This document shows, one piece after another, positions 23,801 through 32,070 of a DNA stretch of 64,000 bases. This DNA is from Acidobacteriaceae bacterium. Lineage in GTDB: Bacteria > Acidobacteriota > Terriglobia > Bryobacterales > Bryobacteraceae. The DNA is taken from the NCBI GenBank assembly GCA_019240475.1, contig JAFAYI010000031.1, positions 434,001 through 498,000 of the forward strand. The letters run 5' to 3'. The notes under the pieces are model-generated. The model worked only from the letters and a program-made list of their open reading frames with translations, was not told the origin of the DNA and made no database searches. The translations under genes were made by a program, and so were the position numbers. Position 1 is the stretch's first letter; each line of letters starts with the position of its first letter.

Positions 23801-25600
23801 ATGACGCCCGCCGAAGCCGCACCCGCCGAAACCACATCCCAAAGATTCGAGCCCCCGAAGGGAGGCGCATTCCTGATCGAAGATGCCCGCCCCGAAGACA
23901 TCTTCACTGCCGAAGACCTCACCGAAGACCATCGCGCCATCGGGAGAACGGCTGACGAATTCTTCGAGCAGGAGGTCAAGCCCAATCTTCCGGCCATTCT
24001 TCGTCACGAAGACGGCGTGGCCGCGCGGGCGCTGCGCAAGTCCGGCGAGCTCGGGCTGACCGCGGTCGCCGTCCCCGAAAAGTTCGGCGGCATGGAACTG
24101 GATCTCGCCTCCGCTTTGATCGTCGCCGAGCACCTGGGCCGGGACGCCTCCTATGCGGCCTGGCACGGCTCCCACACCGGAATCGGCACTCTGCCTATCC
24201 TTTACTTCGGAACCGAAGAGCAGAAGCAGAGATACCTGCCCAAACTGGCCCGCGTCGAGATGATCGCCGCCTACGCTCTCACCGAGCCGCAAGCGGGCTC
24301 CGACGCCCTCGCCGCCCGCACGCGCGCCGATCTCAATCCCGAAGGGACGCACTACATCCTGAACGGCCAAAAAATGTGGATCACCAACGGAGGCGCGGCC
24401 GATCTGTTTACGGTCTTCGCGAAAGTGGGCGGGGACAAATTCACCGCGTTTTTGGTCGAGCGCAGTTTTCCAGGCGTTTCGAGCGGCGCCGAGGAGAAGA
24501 AGATGGGCATCGAAGGCAGCTCCACCACCGCCGTCTATTTCGAAAACGTTCCGGTGCCTCTTTCAAATGTTCTGGGCGAAATCGGCCGAGGCCATATCAT
24601 CGCCTTTAACATTCTCAACATCGGGCGCCTCAAGCTCGGCGCGCTCTGCGTGGGCGGCTCGAAAGACGTGCTAGCTCTCGCGATTTCATACGCCAAACAG
24701 CGGAAAGCGTTCGGCTCGTCCATCTCGGATTTCGGCGCCATTCAACACAAGCTCGCCGAAATGGCGATCCGCATCTACGCGGCCGAATCGGTGGCGTGGC
24801 GCGTAGTGGGCCTCATTCAAAGCCGCCTTGAAAACTTCTCGTGGGATCAACCGGGCGCTTCGCAAACGATGCTTAAAGCCATCGAGGAGTATGCCGCGGA
24901 ATGCTCCATCGTGAAGGTGTTCGGCTCGGAGGCGCTCGATTACGTCGTCGATGAAGCCGTTCAGGTTCACGGAGGCTACGGCTTCCATCGGGACTATGCG
25001 GTCGAGCGCGCCTATCGCGACTCCCGCATCAACCGCCTCTTCGAAGGCACAAATGAAATCAACCGCCTGCTGATCTCCGGCATGCTTTTGAAGCGCGCCT
25101 CACGCGGCATTCTGCCCCTTGTTCCCGCGGCCCAGGCTCTCATGGGCCAGATCTTCTCCGGCTCTCTCCCGGCTCAAGACGCCGATGAAGAGCGCCGCCT
25201 GGCCGCGAACGCAAAAAACATCGCGCTGCTCTCGCTGGCCGTCGCCTTTCAGAAGCACGGCGCCGAACTCGACCAGCAGCAGGAGCTCCTCATGCACATC
25301 GCCGATATGGTCATGGAAGCCTTCGCCATGGAATCGAGCCTGCTCCGCGCGCGCAAGCTCGCCGCGTTCCCGAAGCGCGCCGCTGTCGCCGCCGATCTTG
25401 CAGCCGTCTTCCTGCGCGACGCCATGGGGCGCGTCGAACTCGCCGCCCGCAACGTCGCCGGCGCGTGTCTAGAAGGCGACTTCCTGCGCAAAACCATGCA
25501 GGTGCTGCGCCGCTTGGCGGGCTACGATCCGCCCGATTCCATCGCCCTCCGGCGCCGCATCGCCACCCGCCTCCTCGCGCGGGAACGGTACCTTATATAA
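23801..25600 (+). CDS. Acyl-CoA dehydrogenase (VLCAD-like, 599 aa)
   Basis: FAD-binding motifs are present: AYALTEPQAGSDALAARTRA and KMWITNGGAADLFTVFAKV, then RLKLGALCVGGSKDVLALAI and FEGTNEINRLLISGM, with GGYGFHRDYAVERAYRD before it. The chain is about 200 aa longer than a standard acyl-CoA dehydrogenase, with an extra C-terminal helical domain as in very-long-chain enzymes. It catalyses alpha,beta-dehydrogenation of a long-chain acyl-CoA. It lies 3 bp after the thioesterase and 13 bp before the ligase, clearly one operon. Confidence 0.92.
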   Translation: MTPAEAAPAETTSQRFEPPKGGAFLIEDARPEDIFTAEDLTEDHRAIGRTADEFFEQEVKPNLPAILRHEDGVAARALRKSGELGLTAVAVPEKFGGMELDLASALIVAEHLGRDASYAAWHGSHTGIGTLPILYFGTEEQKQRYLPKLARVEMIAAYALTEPQAGSDALAARTRADLNPEGTHYILNGQKMWITNGGAADLFTVFAKVGGDKFTAFLVERSFPGVSSGAEEKKMGIEGSSTTAVYFENVPVPLSNVLGEIGRGHIIAFNILNIGRLKLGALCVGGSKDVLALAISYAKQRKAFGSSISDFGAIQHKLAEMAIRIYAAESVAWRVVGLIQSRLENFSWDQPGASQTMLKAIEEYAAECSIVKVFGSEALDYVVDEAVQVHGGYGFHRDYAVERAYRDSRINRLFEGTNEINRLLISGMLLKRASRGILPLVPAAQALMGQIFSGSLPAQDADEERRLAANAKNIALLSLAVAFQKHGAELDQQQELLMHIADMVMEAFAMESSLLRARKLAAFPKRAAVAADLAAVFLRDAMGRVELAARNVAGACLEGDFLRKTMQVLRRLAGYDPPDSIALRRRIATRLLARERYLI

Positions 25601-25613
25601 GTCGTCAAGCGAT

Positions 25614-27203
25614 ATGTTCATTCCTCTGACTCCGATCCGCTGCCTGTACCGCGGCTTCGATCTCTACGGCCATAAAATCGGAGTCGTCTCCGGAAGCTCG
25701 CGGTTCACATATGGGGAATTCGGCGAACGTTGCGAACGCCTGGCCGCAGGGCTCCTATCGGAAGGCGCCGGTCCCGGCGATCGCATCGCGTTCCTCAGCT
25801 TCAACAACCATCAACTGCTGGAAGGCTATTACGCCGCGCCCCTTGCGCGAGCGATCGTGATGCCACTTAACGTCCGGCTCACGCCGGGCGAGCTGATTCA
25901 GATCCTCAATCACTCGGGCGCGCGGATGCTCTTTTTCGAAAACGATTTCGCGCCCTATCTGCCCGCCTTTCGCGCCTCTTGCCCCGCGCTTGAGCGCTAT
26001 GTCTCGATCGACGGCCCCGCCCCCGAAGGCGGCCTCGGCTACGAGGATCTGCTCGCTCGCGGCCGCATCGCTCGGCCCGATCCGATGTCCTTCGACGAGA
26101 ATGAAATCGCCGAAATCTTCTACACGAGCGGCAGCACGGGCGCGCCCAAGGGCGTGGCGCTCTCCCATCGCACCATTTACCTGCACGCGCTCGCCATTAC
26201 CGGCAGTTTGAATCAACGCGATTCGCTGGTTGAGCTGCACACTATCCCGCTGTTTCACGCCAACGGGTGGGGCCGCCCCCAGAGCTCAACTCTCAACGGC
26301 ATCAAGCAGGTGATGGTCCGCCGATTCGAGCCCGCCTATGTGCTGCGGCTTATCGAAGAAGAGCGCGCCACGGGCATGTTGCTGGTTCCCGTGATGGCCA
26401 ACGCGCTGCTAAATTGCCCCAAGCTCGGTGAGTTCGATACCTCCAGCCTTCAAGAGATCCATCTCGGCGGCGCGGCCTCTTCGCCTGAACTGATTGCGCG
26501 CCTTGAACAGGCATTCCATTGCGCCATCATGGCCGGCTACGGCTTAACCGAAACCTCGCCCGTTGCGACGGACGCCCGCCATAAAGACACCGTTTGCTAT
26601 ACAAGCGAAGAAGACCGCCTGTTCCACCTCTCCACGGCCGGCTGGCCCATTCTCGGCAATGAAATCCGGGTCGTCGATGCGGGGGGCGCGGACGTTCCGC
26701 GGGATATGCAGGCCGCCGGCGAAGTGGTCATCCGCGGCGATAACGTCATGGACGGCTATTACAAGGAACCGGAAGCCACCTGCAAGGCTATTCGCGACGG
26801 CTGGCTGCACACCGGCGATATGGCTGTCTGGGACGGAGAGAATTACATCCACATCGTGGATCGCAAGAAAGACATCATCATCAGCGGGGGCGAAAACATC
26901 TCTTCGATCGAAGTCGAAAAGGCCATCTTCGCCCACCCGGCCGTGCTCGAATGCGCCGTTGTTTCGGCGCCCGATAGCAAGTGGGGCGAGATCCCCGCCG
27001 CTCTCGTCGTCTTGAAACCGGGCCAGGAACTCTCAAGCGATGGGCTGGTGGAGTTCCTGCAAAGCCGACTGGCGAAATTCAAGATTCCGGCCATAATCCA
27101 ATTCGTGGAAGGGCCGCTACCCAAGACCGGCACGGGCAAGATCCTCAAACGCGAGCTGCGCGAAACGTTCTGGGCCGGCAAAGAGAGAAGGGTACAAGGA
27201 TGA
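25614..27203 (+). CDS. Long-chain fatty-acid-CoA ligase (AMP-binding)
   Basis: The 529-aa adenylate-forming enzyme has YTSGSTGAPKGVALSH (P-loop), GYGLTETSPV, the TGDMAVWDGENYIHIVDRKK hinge region and the terminal catalytic lysine in KTGTGKILKREL. It activates a carboxylic acid to its CoA thioester through an acyl-adenylate. Position in the operon points to a fatty or aromatic acid as substrate. Its stop overlaps the next ATG (ATGA). Confidence 0.93.
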   Translation: MFIPLTPIRCLYRGFDLYGHKIGVVSGSSRFTYGEFGERCERLAAGLLSEGAGPGDRIAFLSFNNHQLLEGYYAAPLARAIVMPLNVRLTPGELIQILNHSGARMLFFENDFAPYLPAFRASCPALERYVSIDGPAPEGGLGYEDLLARGRIARPDPMSFDENEIAEIFYTSGSTGAPKGVALSHRTIYLHALAITGSLNQRDSLVELHTIPLFHANGWGRPQSSTLNGIKQVMVRRFEPAYVLRLIEEERATGMLLVPVMANALLNCPKLGEFDTSSLQEIHLGGAASSPELIARLEQAFHCAIMAGYGLTETSPVATDARHKDTVCYTSEEDRLFHLSTAGWPILGNEIRVVDAGGADVPRDMQAAGEVVIRGDNVMDGYYKEPEATCKAIRDGWLHTGDMAVWDGENYIHIVDRKKDIIISGGENISSIEVEKAIFAHPAVLECAVVSAPDSKWGEIPAALVVLKPGQELSSDGLVEFLQSRLAKFKIPAIIQFVEGPLPKTGTGKILKRELRETFWAGKERRVQG

Positions 27204-28351
27204 ACATAGATCTCGCTACTTACACCCTCCAGGACCCAGACCGCATTGTTACGCCCGCCCTGCTGATCTACCCCAAGCTCGTGGACGCCAACATCCAGGC
27301 CACACTCCGCATGACGGGAGGCGATCCCGGCCGTTGGCGGCCTCATGTAAAAACAGCCAAGCTCGCCGCAACCATAGGGCGCCTGCTCGCGCACGGCGTC
27401 TCGCATTTGAAGTGCGCCACCACGCTTGAACTCCTGACAGCCTGCCGGTGCGGCGCGTCCGATGTGCTGGTGGCCTTCGCGGTCGTAGGCGCGAACGCCC
27501 AACGAGTTCTCGAAATCGCCGCCCAGTTTCCCGGAGTCCGCATCTCGGTCTTAATTGAAAATCTGGAACAGGCTCTCGCCTGGCGCGGCGCGGCGGCCGG
27601 CCTCTTCATCGACCTCGACCCCGGCATGCATCGCACCGGCATCAGCGAAGACCGGGTCGCCGATATCGTCGCTCTCGCCGGTGAAATCGGCCCGCAGTTC
27701 CGCGGCCTGCATTATTACGACGGCCACGCCTCCGGTTTTCCGGCAAACGATCGCGAAGGCCTGGTGCATCAAGGCTACAGCCGCCTGCTGCGACTTGTCC
27801 GAGCGCTCGGCGAGGCCGGTTCGCCGCCAGCCGAAGTCATCACCTCCGGAACTCCCGCCGCGCCGTTCGCGATGTCCTACCAGGGATTCGGCAACGCTTC
27901 GTTCGTCCACCGCATTTCAGCCGGTACGGTCGTGTATAACGATACAACCAGCCTCGGCCAACTCCCCGATCAAGGCTATGCGCCGGCGGCGGTCGTCCTT
28001 TCGACGGTCGTCAGCCGACCCACCGCGCGCTCCATCACCTGCGACGCCGGACACAAGGCCGTTTCCGTGGATGCCGGCGTTCCGAATTGCTTTGTGATCG
28101 GGCATCCCGCTCTGAAACCCCTCAAGCCCAGTGAAGAACATCTGCCCATCGAAGCGACCGGGGAGGCCGCGCTGCCTCAAATCGGCGACAAACTCTATCT
28201 CGTTCCCAGGCACGTCTGCCCCACCGTGAATAACTTCGACCAGGCGTTGATGATTGTGGATGGCCGTGTCATCGGTCTCGAGCAAGTCACCGCTCGGGGC
28301 CACGAATCTCCTATCGCGGCTGTCCCCGAGCACGCCTATGTGCCTTTCTAA
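27200..28351 (+). CDS. D-threonine aldolase-like PLP enzyme (alanine-racemase fold)
   Basis: ATG 27200 overlaps the ligase stop. The 383-aa product has the PLP lysine in WRPHVKTAK, DLDPGMHRTGI and HYYDGH in the barrel, and the C-terminal HVCPTVN that supplies His and Cys metal ligands in D-threonine aldolases and D-serine dehydratases. It would cleave a beta-hydroxy-D-amino acid or dehydrate D-serine. Its place in an acyl-CoA operon is unusual and unexplained. Confidence 0.88.
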   Translation: MNIDLATYTLQDPDRIVTPALLIYPKLVDANIQATLRMTGGDPGRWRPHVKTAKLAATIGRLLAHGVSHLKCATTLELLTACRCGASDVLVAFAVVGANAQRVLEIAAQFPGVRISVLIENLEQALAWRGAAAGLFIDLDPGMHRTGISEDRVADIVALAGEIGPQFRGLHYYDGHASGFPANDREGLVHQGYSRLLRLVRALGEAGSPPAEVITSGTPAAPFAMSYQGFGNASFVHRISAGTVVYNDTTSLGQLPDQGYAPAAVVLSTVVSRPTARSITCDAGHKAVSVDAGVPNCFVIGHPALKPLKPSEEHLPIEATGEAALPQIGDKLYLVPRHVCPTVNNFDQALMIVDGRVIGLEQVTARGHESPIAAVPEHAYVPF

Positions 28352-28405
28352 AACGCGCACGGCCCCGCGCGTGCGCTTTAAACATTTTGCGGGTATTCTG
28401 TTTCT

Positions 28406-28870
28406 GTGAGTACTCAGCGCGCCATGCCCGGCGGCCGTGCCGATCGCGAAGCGCTTCCCAAAGGCGAGAACGGCCGCTGCCTGTGCCGCTGGTGCGGCCT
28501 CGAAGCGCCGGCCGGTCGCCAGACCTTCTGCTCCGATTGGTGCGTGGAAGAATGGAAGCTTCGCAGCAGCCCCGCCCATCTGCGCGAGCGCGTGTTCGAG
28601 CGCGACCGCGGCGTCTGCGCCATCTGCCGCATCGACTGTCTCGCCGAGTTCCGCCGCATCCGAAAATTGCGCGGCCCGGCTCGCCTCAAAGCCACAGCCG
28701 ACTGGGGCCTGCGCGGCCGAAAGACCCTTTGGGATGCCGACCACATCCTCCCAGTAGCCGAAGGCGGCGGCCAGTGCGATCTGTCCAATATGCGTACGCT
28801 GTGCCTGAAGTGCCATCGCCTCCACACCGCGCGATTGCGTGAGCGTTTACATGCCGCCTCAAAACTCTAG
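28406..28870 (+). CDS. HNH endonuclease domain protein with N-terminal zinc site
   Basis: The 154-aa product starts at GTG 28406. Residues 26-47 have a zinc-binding pattern (CLCRWCGLEAP, TFCSDWC). The HNH core is near the C-terminus: WDADHILPVAEGGGQCDLSN and LCLKCHRLHT. McrA-like HNH proteins nick or cut DNA. It overlaps the start of the transporter gene by 20 bp; whether the two are related in function is unclear. Confidence 0.85.
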   Translation: MSTQRAMPGGRADREALPKGENGRCLCRWCGLEAPAGRQTFCSDWCVEEWKLRSSPAHLRERVFERDRGVCAICRIDCLAEFRRIRKLRGPARLKATADWGLRGRKTLWDADHILPVAEGGGQCDLSNMRTLCLKCHRLHTARLRERLHAASKL

Positions 28871-30641
28871 CTCTACTTACAATCGGTTCCTGCTTCTGGT
28901 CGCGGGCCTCGGCGGCCTGCTCTACGGAGTGGACGTCGGCATTATCGGCGGCGCGCTGCCCTATCTCGAAGCCACCTCGGGGCTCAACGCCGGCCAGCTC
29001 TCCATTATCGTTGCCGCCGTGCTGCTCGGAAGCGTCATCTCGACGCTGTTCGCCGGACTCCTGGCTGACTGGATGGGCCGCAAGCCGCTCATGGTCTTAA
29101 GCGGCCTCACGTTCGTCATCAGCATCCCGATCATCGCGCTGGCCCACGGCTACGGCCCTCTGTTCTTCGGCCGGCTTCTGCAGGGCGTCAGCGGCGGGTT
29201 CATCGGCGTGGTCGTGCCGCTTTATCTTGCCGAATGCCTCGCGGCATCGAATCGCGGCAAAGGCACCGGCATCTTCCAGTGGCTGCTGACGCTCGGCATC
29301 GTGGCGGCAGCGTTGATCGGCATCTACTTCAGCTATCGGGTCGCCGAGGTTACCCGCACCGCCGACGCGGCCACGCTCTTCGCCTTCAAAGATCTCGCGT
29401 GGCGCCGCATCTTCTGGGTCTCGCTTCCGCCGGGTATCCTTTTCGTTATCGGCAGCGCGCTGGTGGCCGAATCCCCGCGCTGGCTCTTTCGCCGCGGCCG
29501 CCGCGAAGCCGCCCTTGCTGCCCTCCTGCGGTCCCGACCCGCCGATCAGGCCAATACCGAGCTGCGCGAGATGGAAGAAACGGCCGCAACGGAGCGCGCC
29601 GCGACGTCAGCCGGCGGCCGCGTCAAGGAGTCCCTGCTGCGCCGGAAGTACGTCATCCCCTTCGTCCTCGCCTGCGTCATTCTGTTCTGCAACACAGCGA
29701 CCGGAATCAACTCGATCATTGGCTACAACACGAATATTCTTCTGGAAAGCGGCCTCTCCGACATCGGCGCCCACTGGGGTTACGTCGTGTTCACCGTCGT
29801 CAACTTTCTGATGACCATCGGGGGCATCGTCCTGGTCGACCGCAGCGGCCGCAAGTTCCTTCTCACGCTCGGCACGGCCGGCATCATCGTCTCGCTTTCG
29901 ATAACCGCTTTGCTGTTCCGCGACTCGGAAAAACACACGATCGATGCACGGGCCGCCGTGCAATCGGTCGTCACGCCCGATCAGACCGCGTCTCTCCGCT
30001 TCGATGCCTCTACCGCTCGTCAACTCCTTACTGAATTCCCGAGCGCATCCATCGAGCCCACGCGCGCCGCGCTCAGCATCGTCTATTCGTATGGCGACTT
30101 CACCGCCGCCTCCAACGTCGCCCGCTCCGACGATCCCGCCGCGCCGCCTATCGCTATCAACCGCGCCAGTTGCGTGCCATCGAACAAGGTCGAGGCGTTC
30201 TTCAAGAACCCCTTCTCCAATCTCGACGCCGCCCGTACCGCGCCCCTCAAAATCAAAAAGGCCCTGGTCTCTCCAGTCCCCGATGCGCGCCACGGCTGGT
30301 TCGTCGCCCTAACCCTCTACGCCTTCATGGCCTCCTTCGCGATCGGGCCCGGGGTCTGCGTCTGGCTCGCGCTCTCAGAACTCATGCCCACGCGAATCCG
30401 TTCCAACGGCATGAGCATCGCCCTGGTCATTAATCAAGTCGTCTCCACGACCCTCGCCGCCATATTCCTCCCCATCGTCAGCGACTACGGTTATTCGGCC
30501 ATGTTCTTCCTGTTCGTCGGCTTTACGGTGGTTTACTTCGTGACCGCCGTCTTCTTCCTGCCTGAAACCAAAGGCAAGACTCTGGAGGAGATCGAAGAGC
30601 AGTTCGAAAAGTCGGGGCAATCTTTAAAATCTCCGTCTTAA
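28851..30641 (+). CDS. MFS sugar porter with a ~120-residue extra domain
   Basis: The 596-aa product (ATG 28851) has the sugar-porter signatures GVDVGIIGGALPYL, LADWMGRKPLMVLSG, the PESPRWL-like AESPRWLFRRGRR and the C-terminal PETKGKTLEEIE. Normal members have about 450-480 residues. The excess is residues 358-480 (RDSEKHTIDARAAVQSVVTP through LKIKKALVSPVPDARHGW), between TM9 and TM10, predicted outside the membrane. It probably imports a sugar by proton symport; the extra domain may bind substrate or a partner. Confidence 0.9.
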   Translation: MPPQNSSSTYNRFLLLVAGLGGLLYGVDVGIIGGALPYLEATSGLNAGQLSIIVAAVLLGSVISTLFAGLLADWMGRKPLMVLSGLTFVISIPIIALAHGYGPLFFGRLLQGVSGGFIGVVVPLYLAECLAASNRGKGTGIFQWLLTLGIVAAALIGIYFSYRVAEVTRTADAATLFAFKDLAWRRIFWVSLPPGILFVIGSALVAESPRWLFRRGRREAALAALLRSRPADQANTELREMEETAATERAATSAGGRVKESLLRRKYVIPFVLACVILFCNTATGINSIIGYNTNILLESGLSDIGAHWGYVVFTVVNFLMTIGGIVLVDRSGRKFLLTLGTAGIIVSLSITALLFRDSEKHTIDARAAVQSVVTPDQTASLRFDASTARQLLTEFPSASIEPTRAALSIVYSYGDFTAASNVARSDDPAAPPIAINRASCVPSNKVEAFFKNPFSNLDAARTAPLKIKKALVSPVPDARHGWFVALTLYAFMASFAIGPGVCVWLALSELMPTRIRSNGMSIALVINQVVSTTLAAIFLPIVSDYGYSAMFFLFVGFTVVYFVTAVFFLPETKGKTLEEIEEQFEKSGQSLKSPS

Positions 30642-30643
30642 AA

Positions 30644-30660
30644 TTAGGGCCTGACCCTAA
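30644..30660 (+). promoter_or_regulatory. Inverted repeat ahead of the sigma-54 activator gene
   Basis: TTAGGG (30644-30649) and CCCTAA (30655-30660) flank a five-base gap immediately after the transporter stop. It could be a weak terminator or an operator for the gene starting at 30699. Confidence 0.3.
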
Positions 30661-30698
30661 AGCGCCAAACTTTTGCCGCCGATCAATTTATTAGCACC

Positions 30699-32063
30699 AT
30701 GAAGATACTTTGGTTGGCCGACTCGGCCGCTGCGCCCGATCCCGCGCAGTTACTGGCCGAGCCCTATACCTGGCAGGCTACGCAATCACTCGGCGAAGCT
30801 TTGTTCGAGCTCGAACAGGAGCCCAACGCTTTTGAAGCGAGTATCGTTTGCTTGCCGCTCCGTGAAGACGATCCTCGCGCCGCGATCGAAGAGATGCTGC
30901 GGGTGAAACCGTCTATGCCCATCTTGTTCATCGGGTCGCCGGGAATTGCCCCCGAAGCCGCGCACCTTCTGCAAGCGGGCGCTCGGCATTGTTTCGACCG
31001 GACTCCCGACGGCGCGTCGCTCGCCGCCTGCCTCGCAAAATTGACCCCGCCTGCCGTCCCATCACGTCCGATGATCCACGAACCCTGGCGTCAGATGCTG
31101 GTTGGCAATAGCCCGGCCATGGAGAAAGTGATCGATATGGTCGCGCTCATCGCCAGCCGCCGCTCCACCGTGCTGATCCTGGGTGAAACGGGCAGCGGTA
31201 AAGAGGTGGTCGCACGAGCTATCCACCAGGCGAGCCCTCGCGCTTCCAAGCCCATAGTCGCCGTGAATTGCGCCGCCATCCCCGACAACCTGCTGGAAGC
31301 CGAGCTGTTCGGCCACGTCAAGGGCGCCTTCACGGGCGCCACCAACGCTCGCATCGGGCGCTTCGAGCAGGCCGATGAAGGCACTCTGTTCCTGGACGAA
31401 ATCGCCGATCTGTCGCTGGATCTACAAGCCAAGCTGCTGCGCGTTTTACAGGAGCGCGAATTTCAAAAGGTCGGAAGCTCGGAGACTACTCACGTAGATG
31501 TTCGCGTGATCGCCGCTACGCACGGCGATCTGCTGGAACGCGTCAAGCAGGGCAAGTTTCGCGAAGACCTTTACTATCGTCTCCATGTGGTTCCCATTCG
31601 CATCCCGTCGCTGCGGGAGCGAAGCTCCGACATCCCGCTGCTTGCCCAGCACTTCCTCAAGAAAATCTGCAGCCAGGAAAGAATCGCGCCCAAAAATATT
31701 GCCCCTGAAGCGCTCGCGCATCTATCGGCCTACTCCTGGCCAGGGAATGTGCGGCAACTGGAAAACGCGGTCGAGATGGCGATCGTGCTATCGGGCGACC
31801 GTGGAGTCCTCTTGCCATCGGACTTCCATCTACCGGCGCAGATGGCGCCGAAAGCCCTGAATCTCAACCAGCCGCATATCATTCCGTTGCCCGAAGACGG
31901 CCTCGACTTCGAAGCCGTGATCGGACGCATCGAGTTGAACCTGCTGGAACAGGCGCTCGCTCGCGCGCGAGGCAACAAGAAACTCGCCGCAGACATGCTG
32001 CGCCTGAAGCGCACTACCCTCGCGGCGAAGCTCAAGAGCCTAGAAGCGCTCACCTGCCCCTGA
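30699..32063 (+). CDS. Sigma-54-dependent activator with a degenerate receiver-like N-terminus
   Basis: Residues 1-115 look like a CheY fold by pattern, but the phosphoacceptor position reads IVCLP, with no aspartate. The AAA+ domain (about 135-370) has Walker A GETGSGKE, the sigma-54 contact motif GAFTGA, Walker B TLFLDEIADL and the arginine-finger region FREDLYYRL. A Fis-type HTH closes the protein (KKLAADMLRLKRTTLAAKLK). It would activate sigma-54 promoters without classic phosphorylation. No obvious -24/-12 site was found next to it. Confidence 0.9.
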   Translation: MKILWLADSAAAPDPAQLLAEPYTWQATQSLGEALFELEQEPNAFEASIVCLPLREDDPRAAIEEMLRVKPSMPILFIGSPGIAPEAAHLLQAGARHCFDRTPDGASLAACLAKLTPPAVPSRPMIHEPWRQMLVGNSPAMEKVIDMVALIASRRSTVLILGETGSGKEVVARAIHQASPRASKPIVAVNCAAIPDNLLEAELFGHVKGAFTGATNARIGRFEQADEGTLFLDEIADLSLDLQAKLLRVLQEREFQKVGSSETTHVDVRVIAATHGDLLERVKQGKFREDLYYRLHVVPIRIPSLRERSSDIPLLAQHFLKKICSQERIAPKNIAPEALAHLSAYSWPGNVRQLENAVEMAIVLSGDRGVLLPSDFHLPAQMAPKALNLNQPHIIPLPEDGLDFEAVIGRIELNLLEQALARARGNKKLAADMLRLKRTTLAAKLKSLEALTCP

Positions 32064-32070
32064 GCGCGGG

